Part shown: positions 42,289 to 51,413 of the stretch, piece by piece
Numbering within the stretch: position 1 is the first letter of the stretch
Layout: each line of letters starts with the position of its first letter
From: Clostridiales bacterium
GTDB taxonomy: Bacteria > Bacillota > Clostridia > Lachnospirales > WQUN01
DNA: 64,000 nucleotides
Assembly: GCA_031287685.1 (NCBI GenBank)
Contig: JAITSQ010000001.1
Coordinates: 1 to 64,000 of the forward strand
Direction: 5' to 3'
Program-made: the position numbers and the translations under genes
Notes under the pieces: model-generated
The model's input: the letters and a program-made list of their open reading frames with translations, nothing else
Told to the model about the DNA's origin: nothing
Database searches by the model: none

Positions 42289-43400
42289 TAGTTACAAATC
42301 GTTTCTTCCGAAACCTTATCAATAACGTGGATTTTGTTCACGTCTAACGCCAACTTAAGTTTATCGCCGACGGTGACGGGCGTGCGCGGGTTTACCCTCG
42401 CGGTGACGGACCGCCCCGACACGTCAAGATACAGATACACATCGGCGCCGAGCATTTCCTTGACCTCGACCTTCGCGTCAACAATGCTGTCGTCGGAATT
42501 GCTGATGAACACAGGCTCGTCGTGAATATCCTCCGGGCGGATGCCCAAGATAACGTCTTTGCCCTCGTACCCGCCGTCTATTATGAGCCGGGCCTTCTTT
42601 TCGGGCAGAAGAATCTTGTAGTCCGCGAATTTAATGAACACATCGTCGTCTTTTTTCAATATTTTGGATTCGATAAAGTTCATTTGCGGAGAGCCGATAA
42701 AGCCCGCCACAAACAGGTTGTTCGGCTTATAGTAAAGGTTCTCCGGCGAATCCACCTGCATAATTACTCCGTCCTTCATTACGACAATGCGCGTGCCCAG
42801 CGTCATAGCCTCAACCTGGTCGTGCGTAACGTAAATAAACGTCGTTTCCAGGCGCTTGTGGAGCAAAGATATTTCTTTTCGCATTTGCACGCGCAGCTTC
42901 GCGTCAAGATTCGACAGCGGCTCGTCCATAAGGAAAACCCTCGGCTCACGCACCATAGCGCGCCCCATAGCCACGCGCTGGCGCTGGCCGCCCGACAGGG
43001 CCTTCGGCCGCCGGTCGAGCAGGTGGTCAATATTGAGGACTTTCGCCGCTTCGTGCACGCGGCGGTCAATCTCCTCCTTCGGGGTCTTGCGGAGCTTCAA
43101 GCCGAAAGCCATATTGTCGTAAAGAGTCATATGCGGATAAAGGGCGTAGTTCTGGAAAACCATAGCTATATCCCTGTCTTTAGGGGGAACGTCGTTCACC
43201 ATCCTATCCCCTATGTACAGCTCTCCCGACGAAATTTCCTCAAGCCCGGCGACCATGCGCAGGGTGGTGGACTTGCCGCAGCCCGACGGCCCGACGAAAA
43301 TGACAAACTCCTTGTCCGCGATTTCAAGATTAAAATCAGAAACCGCCTCAAACCCGTTCGGATACTTTTTCACGATATTTTTCAGTTTAAGCGACGCCAT
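42288..43400 (-). CDS. Sugar ABC importer ATPase (UgpC/MsmK type)
   Basis: A 370-residue ATPase that energises carbohydrate or glycerol-phosphate importers. It shows Walker [10 protein letters not shown], the Q loop [11 protein letters not shown], signature [14 protein letters not shown], Walker [12 protein letters not shown], the switch His in THDQVEAMT, and the C-terminal OB-like regulatory domain (GIRPEDI). ATG 43400 follows GAGAGG; a longer in-frame start lacks one. It stands alone without permease or binding-protein genes, as for the shared MsmK-type ATPases of Firmicutes that serve several importers. Confidence 0.93.
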   Translation of the reverse strand: MASLKLKNIVKKYPNGFEAVSDFNLEIADKEFVIFVGPSGCGKSTTLRMVAGLEEISSGELYIGDRMVNDVPPKDRDIAMVFQNYALYPHMTLYDNMAFGLKLRKTPKEEIDRRVHEAAKVLNIDHLLDRRPKALSGGQRQRVAMGRAMVREPRVFLMDEPLSNLDAKLRVQMRKEISLLHKRLETTFIYVTHDQVEAMTLGTRIVVMKDGVIMQVDSPENLYYKPNNLFVAGFIGSPQMNFIESKILKKDDDVFIKFADYKILLPEKKARLIIDGGYEGKDVILGIRPEDIHDEPVFISNSDDSIVDAKVEVKEMLGADVYLYLDVSGRSVTARVNPRTPVTVGDKLKLALDVNKIHVIDKVSEETICN

Positions 43401-43504
43401 TAAAACACCTCTCCACAATATTTTAATTAATTATAACACTCATTTGAAACGGCGGCAATAACGCAATTTTGAACGAAATCCGCCGCCGCTTTTTGTTCAA
43501 TTTT

Positions 43505-44365
43505 TCAAAGATGCTCAAAACCCTCGCCAAGCACCTCCCGCACGTCGGCTACAATCACGAAGGCGCGCGGGTCCGCGGCGCTCACTATCTCCCGCAGACG
43601 GCTTATCTGCTTCCGCGCCACGACGCAGAGCAGAACGTTTTTTTCCCTGCCGGAGTACGCGCCGCGCCCGGACAGACTTGTCGCGCCTCGGTTTAAATCC
43701 GACAGCACGCGGCGGGATATTTCCTCCGCGCCGTTAGATATGATAAACACAGCTTTAGAGAAGTGAAGCCCCTCCATTACGTAGTCAATGGTCTTGCTCG
43801 TTATGAATACGGCGACTACGGCGTACATAGCCTTCTGCAGGCCAAATACAAACGCGCCCGCCGCCACGATTGACGAATCCACGAAAAACAGCACGCGGGA
43901 AACAGGCGCCCCCCGCTTGACCTTATGAACGATATTCGCCACAAGGTCCGTCCCGCCGGTGGAGGAGCTTTTTGAGAAAACCAACCCCAGGCCCGCGCCG
44001 GAGAGCGCCCCGCCGAAAATCACCGCTATCACGAAATCGAGCTTTATGTCCGGCAGGCGCTCCATCAGGAAAAGGAACAGGTTATACGCCGCCGTTCCGA
44101 AAGCCGCCCGCTCCGTGAACTTTTTGCCGCCGTATTTCAAGCAAACAAGGAAAACGGGCGCGTTCATAACCGTGCCCGAAAGCCACAGCGGCACGGTATA
44201 CCCCAGATACTTTTCGGACAGGCTCATAATTATTATGGAAACGCCGGAAAATCCGCCCGTCACGATATGCTCCGGCGAATAGAACATCTCCGTGCCGAAA
44301 GCGAGCATCGCCGCGCCAAGGGCGATTATGGCGTAATCCTTAGCTATTCCGAGAAAATTTTTCAC
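43505..44365 (-). CDS. YitT family membrane protein
   Basis: A 286-residue protein with about five membrane helices in the N-terminal half (LGAAMLAFGTEMFY, GTAAYNLFLFLMERL and others) including the signature GGFSGVSIIIM and SSTGGTDLVANIV. A soluble C-terminal DUF2179-like domain follows (VLLCVVARKQISRLREIV). The family is widespread in Firmicutes without a proven function. GTG 44365 overlaps the tagA-like stop by 4 bp (GTGA), so it is coupled to the surface polymer operon. Confidence 0.92.
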   Translation of the reverse strand: MKNFLGIAKDYAIIALGAAMLAFGTEMFYSPEHIVTGGFSGVSIIIMSLSEKYLGYTVPLWLSGTVMNAPVFLVCLKYGGKKFTERAAFGTAAYNLFLFLMERLPDIKLDFVIAVIFGGALSGAGLGLVFSKSSSTGGTDLVANIVHKVKRGAPVSRVLFFVDSSIVAAGAFVFGLQKAMYAVVAVFITSKTIDYVMEGLHFSKAVFIISNGAEEISRRVLSDLNRGATSLSGRGAYSGREKNVLLCVVARKQISRLREIVSAADPRAFVIVADVREVLGEGFEHL

Positions 44366-45114
44366 TTTGCCCTTCCCCTTAACTTATCCGTGAGCGCGTC
44401 AAGCATAAAACCAGGCAGGGCCGCCGCCCGGCCGAGCCTTTCGGGCTGGCGGGCTATGCGGAAGAGCCACTCCAAGCCGAGTTTGCGGAAGATGAGCGGA
44501 GCGCGGGCGGCCTTTCCGGCCAGCACGTCAATCGTGCCGCCGCAGGCTATGGCGAGTTTTACCCCCGCGAGGGCTTCCCTGTTCTTTATGAGCCAAAGCT
44601 CCTGTTTGGGCATGCCGAGGCCCACGAGCAGAAGCTCCGGCTTTTTCTCGGAAATATCCTGTATAATCAGTTTTTCCCGCTCCGCGTCAAAATATCCGTC
44701 GCCGCAGCCCGCGATTTTAAGGCCCGCGCAGCTCTCCTTGATCTTCGCGCAGGCCGCCTCCGCCACGCCCGGCGCCGCGCCGAGGATATAAACGCTCAGC
44801 TTTCCCGCCGCGCAATATGGTAAAAGCGCCTGCGCAAGGTCACACCCCGGCGTCCGGCCCCGGATTTTTATTTTGTTCAGTTTTGACGCGAGCACCAGGC
44901 CTATCCCGTCCGCCACGAGCAAATCCGCGGCTTTCAGGGCTTCAAAATAGGCTTCGTCCCGCCTGGCGCGGTAAAGCGCCTCCGGATTAGGCGTGAATAC
45001 GACGCTTAATTTATCCCCGCGCAGGTATTCCTCCGCTTTCCGGACGGAATCCGCGAACGGCCGCGCCCAAATCCGCAGGCCGCTTATTTCTGTAAAGTTC
45101 GTATTGTCCCTCAA
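44362..45114 (-). CDS. WecG/TagA/CpsF family glycosyltransferase
   Basis: A 250-residue membrane-associated enzyme that adds N-acetylmannosamine (TagA) or a related sugar to a lipid-linked precursor of wall polymers. Family motifs are TPNPEALYRA, ADGIGLVLAS, LVGLGMPKQELW and ACGGTIDVLAGK, plus an amphipathic C-terminal part (GLEWLFRIARQP) that docks on the membrane. TTG 45114 starts directly after the upstream stop codon, with AAGGTGAT before it. Context with a CsaB-type pyruvyl transferase points to secondary cell-wall polymer synthesis. Confidence 0.93.
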   Translation of the reverse strand: MRDNTNFTEISGLRIWARPFADSVRKAEEYLRGDKLSVVFTPNPEALYRARRDEAYFEALKAADLLVADGIGLVLASKLNKIKIRGRTPGCDLAQALLPYCAAGKLSVYILGAAPGVAEAACAKIKESCAGLKIAGCGDGYFDAEREKLIIQDISEKKPELLLVGLGMPKQELWLIKNREALAGVKLAIACGGTIDVLAGKAARAPLIFRKLGLEWLFRIARQPERLGRAAALPGFMLDALTDKLRGRAK

Positions 45115-47307
45115 CTAAAAATCACCTTTTTCAAGAAGCTCCACGGCATATCTCACGTTGAGCGCGGCTTTTTCCCTCTGTTCCCCGGCCTTTTCCCGGA
45201 TTTTCGCGCAAATGGCGGCGCGGTTTTCCATAACCTGCCGCCCGAAGGCGATAAGGCCGTCCGAGTCCGCTTCCTCCACCGGCGTATGAAACGGCTGCTC
45301 GATTATTTCCATCATGGCGCGGACTTTCGGGTCGTAAACGAGACCGATACAGGGCGTGCCCGACGCGGCGGCGTAAATTATGGCGTGAAGCCTCATCGAT
45401 ATGACAAACTCCGCGCCGGCGATAAGGCCCAGGATTTCGTCCGTGGCGCGGCGCCCGTCCAGAAAGACGGCGTTTTCCGCCATTCCCGCGATTATTTTAC
45501 GGGAAATCTCCGTGTCGTCCGAGGGCTGCATCGCCAGGAAAACCGCCGACAAGCCGTATTCCCGGCACATCGCGTCGCAAAACGCCGATATGTGCCCCTC
45601 AAAGCGCGGCGGGAGCGTCCGCCACTCCCGAAGGCAGGCCACGAAGTATTTCCCTGAAACCGGCGGCTCCACCCCCGCCGTCGGGATTTTCAGCGCAAAA
45701 GCCGCGTCCGCGGTTATGTGACAAGGGATACCCTCGCCCGCGCCAAGCTCCCGCAAAAGCTCGTAAGACTGCCTGTCCCTAAGGGTAATAAAATCCACGG
45801 CTTTCAGCGTCTCCCGGATTCGCTCCCTGTTCTTTTTAAGCCGCACCGGCCCTATTCCGTTGGCGTAGAGCATAATCCGCGCGCCCCTGTTTTTCGCCCA
45901 TTTTATCACCAGCAGGTAATACAGGAGCGAGCGCGTGGAGGTTAAATCCTGCAGGAGCGTCCCTCCGCCGGAGACGAGCATTTTCGTATCCCGCAGACGG
46001 TTTATTATTTTTATGAAATTAAACAGATACAAAGACTCGACGCCGTACAGCCGCCCGGTTTCGGCGGGTTTGCGCGAAAGCACGGTTATAGCCGCGCCCG
46101 GCTTTTTCTCCCGCAGGTCGTCCACGACGGACTTAAGGAGCGCGTCGTCGCCGTTGTTGTTCGAGCCGTAATAGCCGTAAAGCATAACGTCTGTTTTCCG
46201 GCGCGAGGCCCGCACGGATTCATAAACGGCAAGCGCGTCGGCGCACATTTTTTCCGTCGAGTAGCGTTTCATTATAACCTCCCGCCCGCGCCGGCCCAGC
46301 TCCAAGCGTTCCTCCGGGCTGTTTATAAGCGCGTCCAGCTCCTCCGCCAGCTTTTCTTTCGTGACGGGCGCGCAGCCCCGGCAGGTAAAATTCGTGCGTT
46401 CGCAGGTTGGCAGGCTCTTTTCGTCGAACCGCCCGATATAGCCGAACGGCCCGGCCAGAACCACCGGCAGGCCGCAAGACGCGGCCTCAAGCGCCGCGCG
46501 GGAAATCCCCACAAAAATATCCTTCTCCGGGAGTATTTCCGCCACGTCTGTCCGCGCCCCGGTCAGGGTGATTCTTCCGGCGATTTCCTCCGGCAGAGCG
46601 GACACGCGCGCTCGGAGGTTCTCCAAATCGTCCCCTCCGCCGACCACGGTCAGCCGCGCGTTCGGAATCAGCCCGAAAGCGTCCAGCAGCGTATAGATAA
46701 ACGCGGCCGGCTCTTTGTCAAGGCGCGACACGCAGACTATTTCAGCGGGGCGGCCCGGCGCGGCCTCCCCGCTCCTCGGCCCCGGTCTTGAGCTTGGCTT
46801 AAATTTTTCCGTATCGATGCCGTTGACGGTAATGACGACGTTTTTCCTGTCCATACCATACACGCCGGTCAGGTACTCCTCTAAATCCTGGCTTACCGCC
46901 AGGGATTTTTCTCCCCAATTGGTAAGGTATTTATACGGGAACGTGCTTACAAACATCCCGTGCGCGGTCGTTACAAAGCGGAAGCCCAGCTTCCTGCTCA
47001 AAAGGCCGCACAAAAAAGCCGGAATCCGCGCGTGCGCGTGCACGAGCTTCACGCCGTTCTCTTTAATCACTTTTTTGAGCGAAAAATAGGCCGAAAATAC
47101 GTTGTACAGCTTTTTATTATGCAGCGGGATTTTTATGTGCGGTATGCCGCACTCCGCCAGCTCCTTTTCATACGCGCCGCCGTTGCTCGCCACGAGCACG
47201 TCCGCGCCGCGCTTTTTAAGGCCTTTGCACAGCTCAAGAACGTGCGTCTCCGCCCCGCCGATTTCCATACCCATAAGCGCCATCAAAACCTTGAAGTTTG
47301 TGTCCAT
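45115..47307 (-). CDS. Glycosyltransferase family 4 fused to CsaB-type polysaccharide pyruvyl transferase
   Basis: A 730-residue two-enzyme fusion. Residues 1 to about 365 form a GT4 glycosyltransferase (MGMEIGGAETHVLELCKGL, VNGIDTEKF, the late ISRAALEAASCGLPVVL). Residues about 370-730 form a polysaccharide pyruvyl transferase like CsaB (YGYYGSNNNGDDALL, LVSGGGTLLQDLTS, LYANGIGPV, SMRLHAIIYAAASGTP). CsaB attaches ketal pyruvate to the wall polymer that anchors S-layer-homology proteins. ATG 47307 has a weak site. It lies 12 bp after the NAGPA-domain gene and abuts the TagA-like gene, so these act in one pathway. Confidence 0.88.
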   Translation of the reverse strand: MDTNFKVLMALMGMEIGGAETHVLELCKGLKKRGADVLVASNGGAYEKELAECGIPHIKIPLHNKKLYNVFSAYFSLKKVIKENGVKLVHAHARIPAFLCGLLSRKLGFRFVTTAHGMFVSTFPYKYLTNWGEKSLAVSQDLEEYLTGVYGMDRKNVVITVNGIDTEKFKPSSRPGPRSGEAAPGRPAEIVCVSRLDKEPAAFIYTLLDAFGLIPNARLTVVGGGDDLENLRARVSALPEEIAGRITLTGARTDVAEILPEKDIFVGISRAALEAASCGLPVVLAGPFGYIGRFDEKSLPTCERTNFTCRGCAPVTKEKLAEELDALINSPEERLELGRRGREVIMKRYSTEKMCADALAVYESVRASRRKTDVMLYGYYGSNNNGDDALLKSVVDDLREKKPGAAITVLSRKPAETGRLYGVESLYLFNFIKIINRLRDTKMLVSGGGTLLQDLTSTRSLLYYLLVIKWAKNRGARIMLYANGIGPVRLKKNRERIRETLKAVDFITLRDRQSYELLRELGAGEGIPCHITADAAFALKIPTAGVEPPVSGKYFVACLREWRTLPPRFEGHISAFCDAMCREYGLSAVFLAMQPSDDTEISRKIIAGMAENAVFLDGRRATDEILGLIAGAEFVISMRLHAIIYAAASGTPCIGLVYDPKVRAMMEIIEQPFHTPVEEADSDGLIAFGRQVMENRAAICAKIREKAGEQREKAALNVRYAVELLEKGDF

Positions 47308-47319
47308 ACGGCAGCCCGC

Positions 47320-50142
47320 CTAATTTACAGGTTTCAAATCATAGTACATATCGTCGCCGGCCACGCGGATACGCAGCACGCGGAAATTCTCATTATAAAC
47401 CCCTCCGTCGCCCTCCGGCGCGAATAGGCTGCCCAGGTTGACATACCTCACCCCGTCCCTGACGGTCACGGCGGTGCCCGTCCCCTCGCTTGAGAGCACG
47501 AATATATTTTTGCCAGCTTCGCGCAGTTTAACAAGCTCGTCGTTAAACAGGTCAAACTCCTGACGCGGACTCATATTCAGCGGGTTTTTATCCGTCGTTA
47601 TGATTATGTTTTTCACGGGGCTGTTTTTTATGTCCGCGTCGATACTCGCCCACTGCCAAGGCGCCGTTTTGGTGAAACTGCCCTTTTCGGCGCAAAGGTT
47701 CATTACGGCGGCGTTTTTATAGATTTTAAACGAATAGTCGGTATTATGCCTGTGCACGGACGCGCCGACGGCGCCGCTTATGGTCGTATCGGCGGCGTAC
47801 AGGGCGATTTCCGCGCCCTTCATTTTTTCCGAAATAGCCCCGTCCGTCGCGGCGGGTGGCTTGCCGTCCTGGGTTTTCGCGTACGCGCTTCCTATGGCGG
47901 CAATGTCCCAGCTTTCCTCCGCTGGAGCGGCGGAAAGGTCCACGCGCCGGTTATCCTTATATTCGGAGGATTTAGGCACAGGCACGTCCGTCAGTATGGG
48001 ATAAACCGCCGAAACCGCGCCTATGCTCACCTGGCCGGACACATTGCCGTCCGAGCCGCTGGTGACGACGTAAATCCGCGTCAGCGCCACCGGATACGCC
48101 GTATCCTTGGGAATCAGCGCGTTCACGGTCCTTTTGCCCTCCCAGTTTATTTCGCCGGTGAAATCTATGATTTGAATTTCGCCCTTAGCGTCCTGAAACT
48201 TCGCGCGAAGCCACATCCCGGAGTTGTTGCCGAAAACGTCCGCGCGGATTGCGGACGGCTCCCCCGCTATGCCGAGCGGCTCGTCAAAAACAAGGTAGGC
48301 GGCCTGCGTCACGTCCTTGTTTTTCAGGTTGTAATTAAGGTCGCGCGCCGTTCCGTATCCCTCTTTTGGGTGAAGCTCCGAAAGCCAGCCCGTCACCACG
48401 TCCTTCGGGTACCCGTCGAAGGAAACCCGCGCGGACTCCGCCGGGAGCGGCACGGCCAGCCCTCCCGAAAAAATGGGGATATACGCCGAAACTCCCGCCA
48501 TGGAACACTCCATATAACCGTTGCCCGGTTCTTTGGCCGTAAAGACGCCATTTTCGACCGCGCCAAGATTCGGCGGCGCAATGGCGAAAGCCACGCCCGA
48601 ATCAATCGGGTTTTCCGCGCCGAGCTGGTCAACGCCGCTGAACGACAGGGCGAGGCTTTCCCCCTCCATAAGCCGGATTTCGGAGACGTTTGCGTGCAGC
48701 TCCTGCAGCTCCCGGCATACGAACTTCCGCGAGCCGGACAGCCCGCCCGCCCGCGCCTCTATCGTAATATCCCCAAAAGTGGAGGGATAAAACACCCCGT
48801 TTTTGAAAAAGCCGTGCTCGTCGTCGTCCGCCAAGCTTAAATCGTCCAGCGCAAGCTCCACGCGCCGCCCGTACTCGTCAAGCCCGTACACGTCCAGCTT
48901 CACCGGCTGGTTTCTGTAAAGCACGCCGCCCCGCCCCGCGGAAATCTCTATTTCGACCGGGTTTCCCAGCGGGGCCGTGTTGAAGACCCCCAAGCCGTTT
49001 ATGACGCGCCTCTGCGCGCCGTCGCTTGGGCGGTTGACCACGCTGTAGCCTGTGTCCCCTTGAAATTTAAGCGCCATTGTCGTCGAGCCGCCGCCGTCGA
49101 GATTCATAGCGTTGTACGCGCCGAAACGCTTCATTATGTCGCCAAGCTCCTCCGGGTTCGCGCCTATGCTGTGGGTGCGCCCGTCCACAGCGACAAGGAT
49201 TATTTTTTTCTTGTCCTGCGATATTCCGAGGGCCGTGCGGGGCTGTCTGCCGCTTATGCTGACGCCCATCGGGGCAAAATCCCCGTTGGCGAGAATCCGC
49301 GCCCCGCCGCCGACCGCGGTTTTAATCCTCTCAAAATCTATGCCCACCGTCTTGAAGGAAATGGCCGCGCCCTGCCCCGCCGCGAAATATTTCAGCGCCG
49401 CGTCGGCGTTCGCTTTATCCATAACGACAAGATAGCCGTTTTCGGGGACTTCGACAGTCTCCCCCGCCTGAGAGATATATGTTATAACGTTGCCCTCCAC
49501 AACGAGTTTGTACAAATCGTCAAACCGGGAGTCGAGCGCGGCGGTATCGCTCATCGCGCGGCGGTTAAGGATAATCGGGTATTTCATGTCCGTAACCTTG
49601 TTTATTGAAAGGACGTTCAGATTGCGCTTATTGTCGTTCAGAAACTCAATTTCCGCGTGAACGAACGAAATAAACGGGCTGTCGTCGTCGGAGATAAAAA
49701 ACGCCGCCATGTCGTGGCCGTCGCCGTCGTTTGTGCCTTTGGACACGGAAATAAGCCGGCCGTCCCGAACCACCGGCCCGAACGACAGGGAGTAATTCCC
49801 GGCCATACCGAAAAAATCCGCGTTTACGCCGGCTATAGCCCCGTTTTCCGAAAGAAGCTGCGTCAGCGGCTTTTTGCGCCCGTAATCCCCAACGGACTCG
49901 GCTGGGCCAAGCGCTATGTTCGGGTTGGTTATGTCAACGGTCGTGATGAAAATGTCCCGCAGGCCGGCCTGCGTCACCTGGCGTACTTTTTGATATGTAA
50001 CCCCCCTGACAATTTCCCTCGGCTCTCCCCTATACTCGAATATTACCGGCGTTTTTTCCTCCGCGAACGCGGATAAATTTACAAAAACCGACATCAGAAG
50101 CCCCAAAAACACGGCCCTCGAAAGCCGCACCAAAGCGCGCAT
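47320..50142 (-). CDS. Secreted phosphodiester glycosidase (NAGPA-domain) protein
   Basis: A 940-residue exported protein with a clear signal peptide (AVFLGLLMSVFVNLSAFA, about 10-27). The NAGPA domain (about 100-390) has GVNADFFGMAG, ISGRQPRTALGI, VAVDGRTHSIGANPEEL and the hallmark MNLDGGGSTTM. NAGPA domains cleave sugar-phosphodiester links; here the target could be the wall polymer made by neighbours. The C-terminal 500 residues are beta-rich, with Ig-like stretches and a final metallophosphatase-like region (IIITTDKNPLN, VLSSEG). ATG 50142 follows CAGGGGG. It likely begins the csaB-tagA-yitT transcript. Confidence 0.88.
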   Translation of the reverse strand: MRALVRLSRAVFLGLLMSVFVNLSAFAEEKTPVIFEYRGEPREIVRGVTYQKVRQVTQAGLRDIFITTVDITNPNIALGPAESVGDYGRKKPLTQLLSENGAIAGVNADFFGMAGNYSLSFGPVVRDGRLISVSKGTNDGDGHDMAAFFISDDDSPFISFVHAEIEFLNDNKRNLNVLSINKVTDMKYPIILNRRAMSDTAALDSRFDDLYKLVVEGNVITYISQAGETVEVPENGYLVVMDKANADAALKYFAAGQGAAISFKTVGIDFERIKTAVGGGARILANGDFAPMGVSISGRQPRTALGISQDKKKIILVAVDGRTHSIGANPEELGDIMKRFGAYNAMNLDGGGSTTMALKFQGDTGYSVVNRPSDGAQRRVINGLGVFNTAPLGNPVEIEISAGRGGVLYRNQPVKLDVYGLDEYGRRVELALDDLSLADDDEHGFFKNGVFYPSTFGDITIEARAGGLSGSRKFVCRELQELHANVSEIRLMEGESLALSFSGVDQLGAENPIDSGVAFAIAPPNLGAVENGVFTAKEPGNGYMECSMAGVSAYIPIFSGGLAVPLPAESARVSFDGYPKDVVTGWLSELHPKEGYGTARDLNYNLKNKDVTQAAYLVFDEPLGIAGEPSAIRADVFGNNSGMWLRAKFQDAKGEIQIIDFTGEINWEGKRTVNALIPKDTAYPVALTRIYVVTSGSDGNVSGQVSIGAVSAVYPILTDVPVPKSSEYKDNRRVDLSAAPAEESWDIAAIGSAYAKTQDGKPPAATDGAISEKMKGAEIALYAADTTISGAVGASVHRHNTDYSFKIYKNAAVMNLCAEKGSFTKTAPWQWASIDADIKNSPVKNIIITTDKNPLNMSPRQEFDLFNDELVKLREAGKNIFVLSSEGTGTAVTVRDGVRYVNLGSLFAPEGDGGVYNENFRVLRIRVAGDDMYYDLKPVN

Positions 50143-50172
50143 ATAAATCCCCCTGTTTATAATTTTAACTAT

Positions 50173-50418
50173 TTAGAGCAATTCCATGTTTGACGAGCTT
50201 GCTTCGAGCCGAAAATCGCGGGCAAGAAGGGGGCTTTGGATTGCCTAAATCCTTTTGGCAATCCAAAACACCGGCAGGAAGGAGGCTTTTTCGGCGGGCC
50301 AACTTGGCCCGCCCGGCCAGCTAAGCGAAGCTTGCGAGAGGGCATTAGCGCCGAAAAAACGCCGGCTTCAACCCGTTTTCGGCGATGAAAGAAACCTGTG
50401 TCAAACGGAATCGCTATA
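50173..50418. repeat. Dispersed palindromic repeat, copy F (double cassette)
   Basis: Ends AGCAATTCCATGTTTGAC and GTCAAACGGAATCGCT enclose two cassettes. The first, GGCAAGAAGGGGGCTTT...AAAACACCGG, has GGATTGCC/GGCAATCC arms. The second, GGCAGGAAGGAGGCTTTTT...AAAAAACGCCGG, has a GGCGGGCC/GGCCCGCC hairpin. The first 60 bp match copy C at 16267. It fills the 276-bp gap between the NAGPA gene and the DUF4330 gene; no gene is seen in it. Confidence 0.85.
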
Positions 50419-50910
50419 TCACTCCAAGTTGTCAGACACCGCGTATACCCGCGCCGAACCCATAATTATCTTATTTGACTGAATAGCCATATCCCTTCCG
50501 GGAGCCACCTGGTTGTTGCCGTTTATAAAATACCCGCCGGAGGTCTTTGTGCCGGAGGCCTCTAAAGTCAGGTAGAGGTCGTATTTATCCTCCATAGGGT
50601 ATTTTTCAATCGTGCCGTCGAGCAGCTGCGCCCACTGAACGGACGTCTCGCTCCGCTCTCTGACCACTTTGCCTATAACCTGCGCGTGCTGCTCGAAAAA
50701 AACGTCGCCATCTTCAATCGCGTTCAAGGAATAATCGCGCACTTTTTCTACCTTATAAGTGACGTAAAACGCGCGCTGTTCGCCCAGAACATTTATTTCC
50801 CCCCGGGAGGCGCGCTTGTAAAGAAAGCTGGCCGCCATACCCGCGATAAGCAGGACGACTATTATGTCCAGAAGGTTAAACAAGCCGAAAAGTTTTCCGT
50901 TTTTTACCAA
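50419..50910 (-). CDS. DUF4330-like membrane protein, second of a pair
   Basis: A 163-residue protein with one N-terminal membrane helix (LLDIIVVLLIAGMAASFLY, about 11-29) and an extracytoplasmic domain (TYKVEKVRDYSLNAI...GDVFFEQHAQVIGKV). This matches DUF4330 proteins found in clostridial surface-polysaccharide loci. TTG 50910 was chosen because AAGGAGG lies 8 bp upstream; a longer in-frame start would overlap the preceding gene by 32 bp. It is probably a partner of the similar gene just upstream. Role unknown. Confidence 0.78.
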   Translation of the reverse strand: MVKNGKLFGLFNLLDIIVVLLIAGMAASFLYKRASRGEINVLGEQRAFYVTYKVEKVRDYSLNAIEDGDVFFEQHAQVIGKVVRERSETSVQWAQLLDGTIEKYPMEDKYDLYLTLEASGTKTSGGYFINGNNQVAPGRDMAIQSNKIIMGSARVYAVSDNLE

Positions 50911-50923
50911 TTCCCGCTCCTCC

Positions 50924-51409
50924 TTACCGCTCTGTCCGGTCGATTTCGACGACATAGCCGCCCGCCGAAAAGCTTGGGCTTTTCACAAAAATTGTCTTGC
51001 CGATGAGCAGGTCGTACTGTCCGACGCTCGTGGACCGCTCGCTTATCTGGGCCTGCGCCTCGGCCACCACATACACGTTGACAAGCCCCTCCGCGTATGC
51101 CTTGCGGTAGACCTTGCCGGATACGTCCGGCACGCTGTCCCAAAAAGGCTTCTCATAAACGTCGGTGATTTTGCCTATTTCATAGCCTTTTTCGCTGTCG
51201 TAGAGGGTTTCGCCGACTTTGATATTTTTGCCGTAGCCCTCCTCCCGCCGGTTAAGCTCAACCGTATAGCGGATCGGGACGCCTCCCGCCGCCTCGGCCG
51301 TTTTGGGCGCGGCGAACCTCCGAAGAAGGACTATCGCCGCCAGCGCCATTATAATGAAAATAATGTCCATAAGGCTCACTTTGCCCGCGATTCTGAAATT
51401 TTCATCCAT
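50924..51409 (-). CDS. DUF4330-like membrane protein, first of a pair
   Basis: A 161-residue paralogue-like protein: membrane helix SLMDIIFIIMALAAIVLLRRF (two parts: MDIIFIIM, AAIVLL; about 13-31), then VPIRYTVELNRREEGYGKNI and DSEKGYEIGKITDVYEK. Like its neighbour it has a single anchor and a beta-rich external domain with the pattern of two paired DUF4330 genes. It lies 4 bp after the GT4 gene. The context suggests a role in polymer assembly or length control, but nothing proves it. Confidence 0.78.
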   Translation of the reverse strand: MDENFRIAGKVSLMDIIFIIMALAAIVLLRRFAAPKTAEAAGGVPIRYTVELNRREEGYGKNIKVGETLYDSEKGYEIGKITDVYEKPFWDSVPDVSGKVYRKAYAEGLVNVYVVAEAQAQISERSTSVGQYDLLIGKTIFVKSPSFSAGGYVVEIDRTER

Positions 51410-51413
51410 AAAA

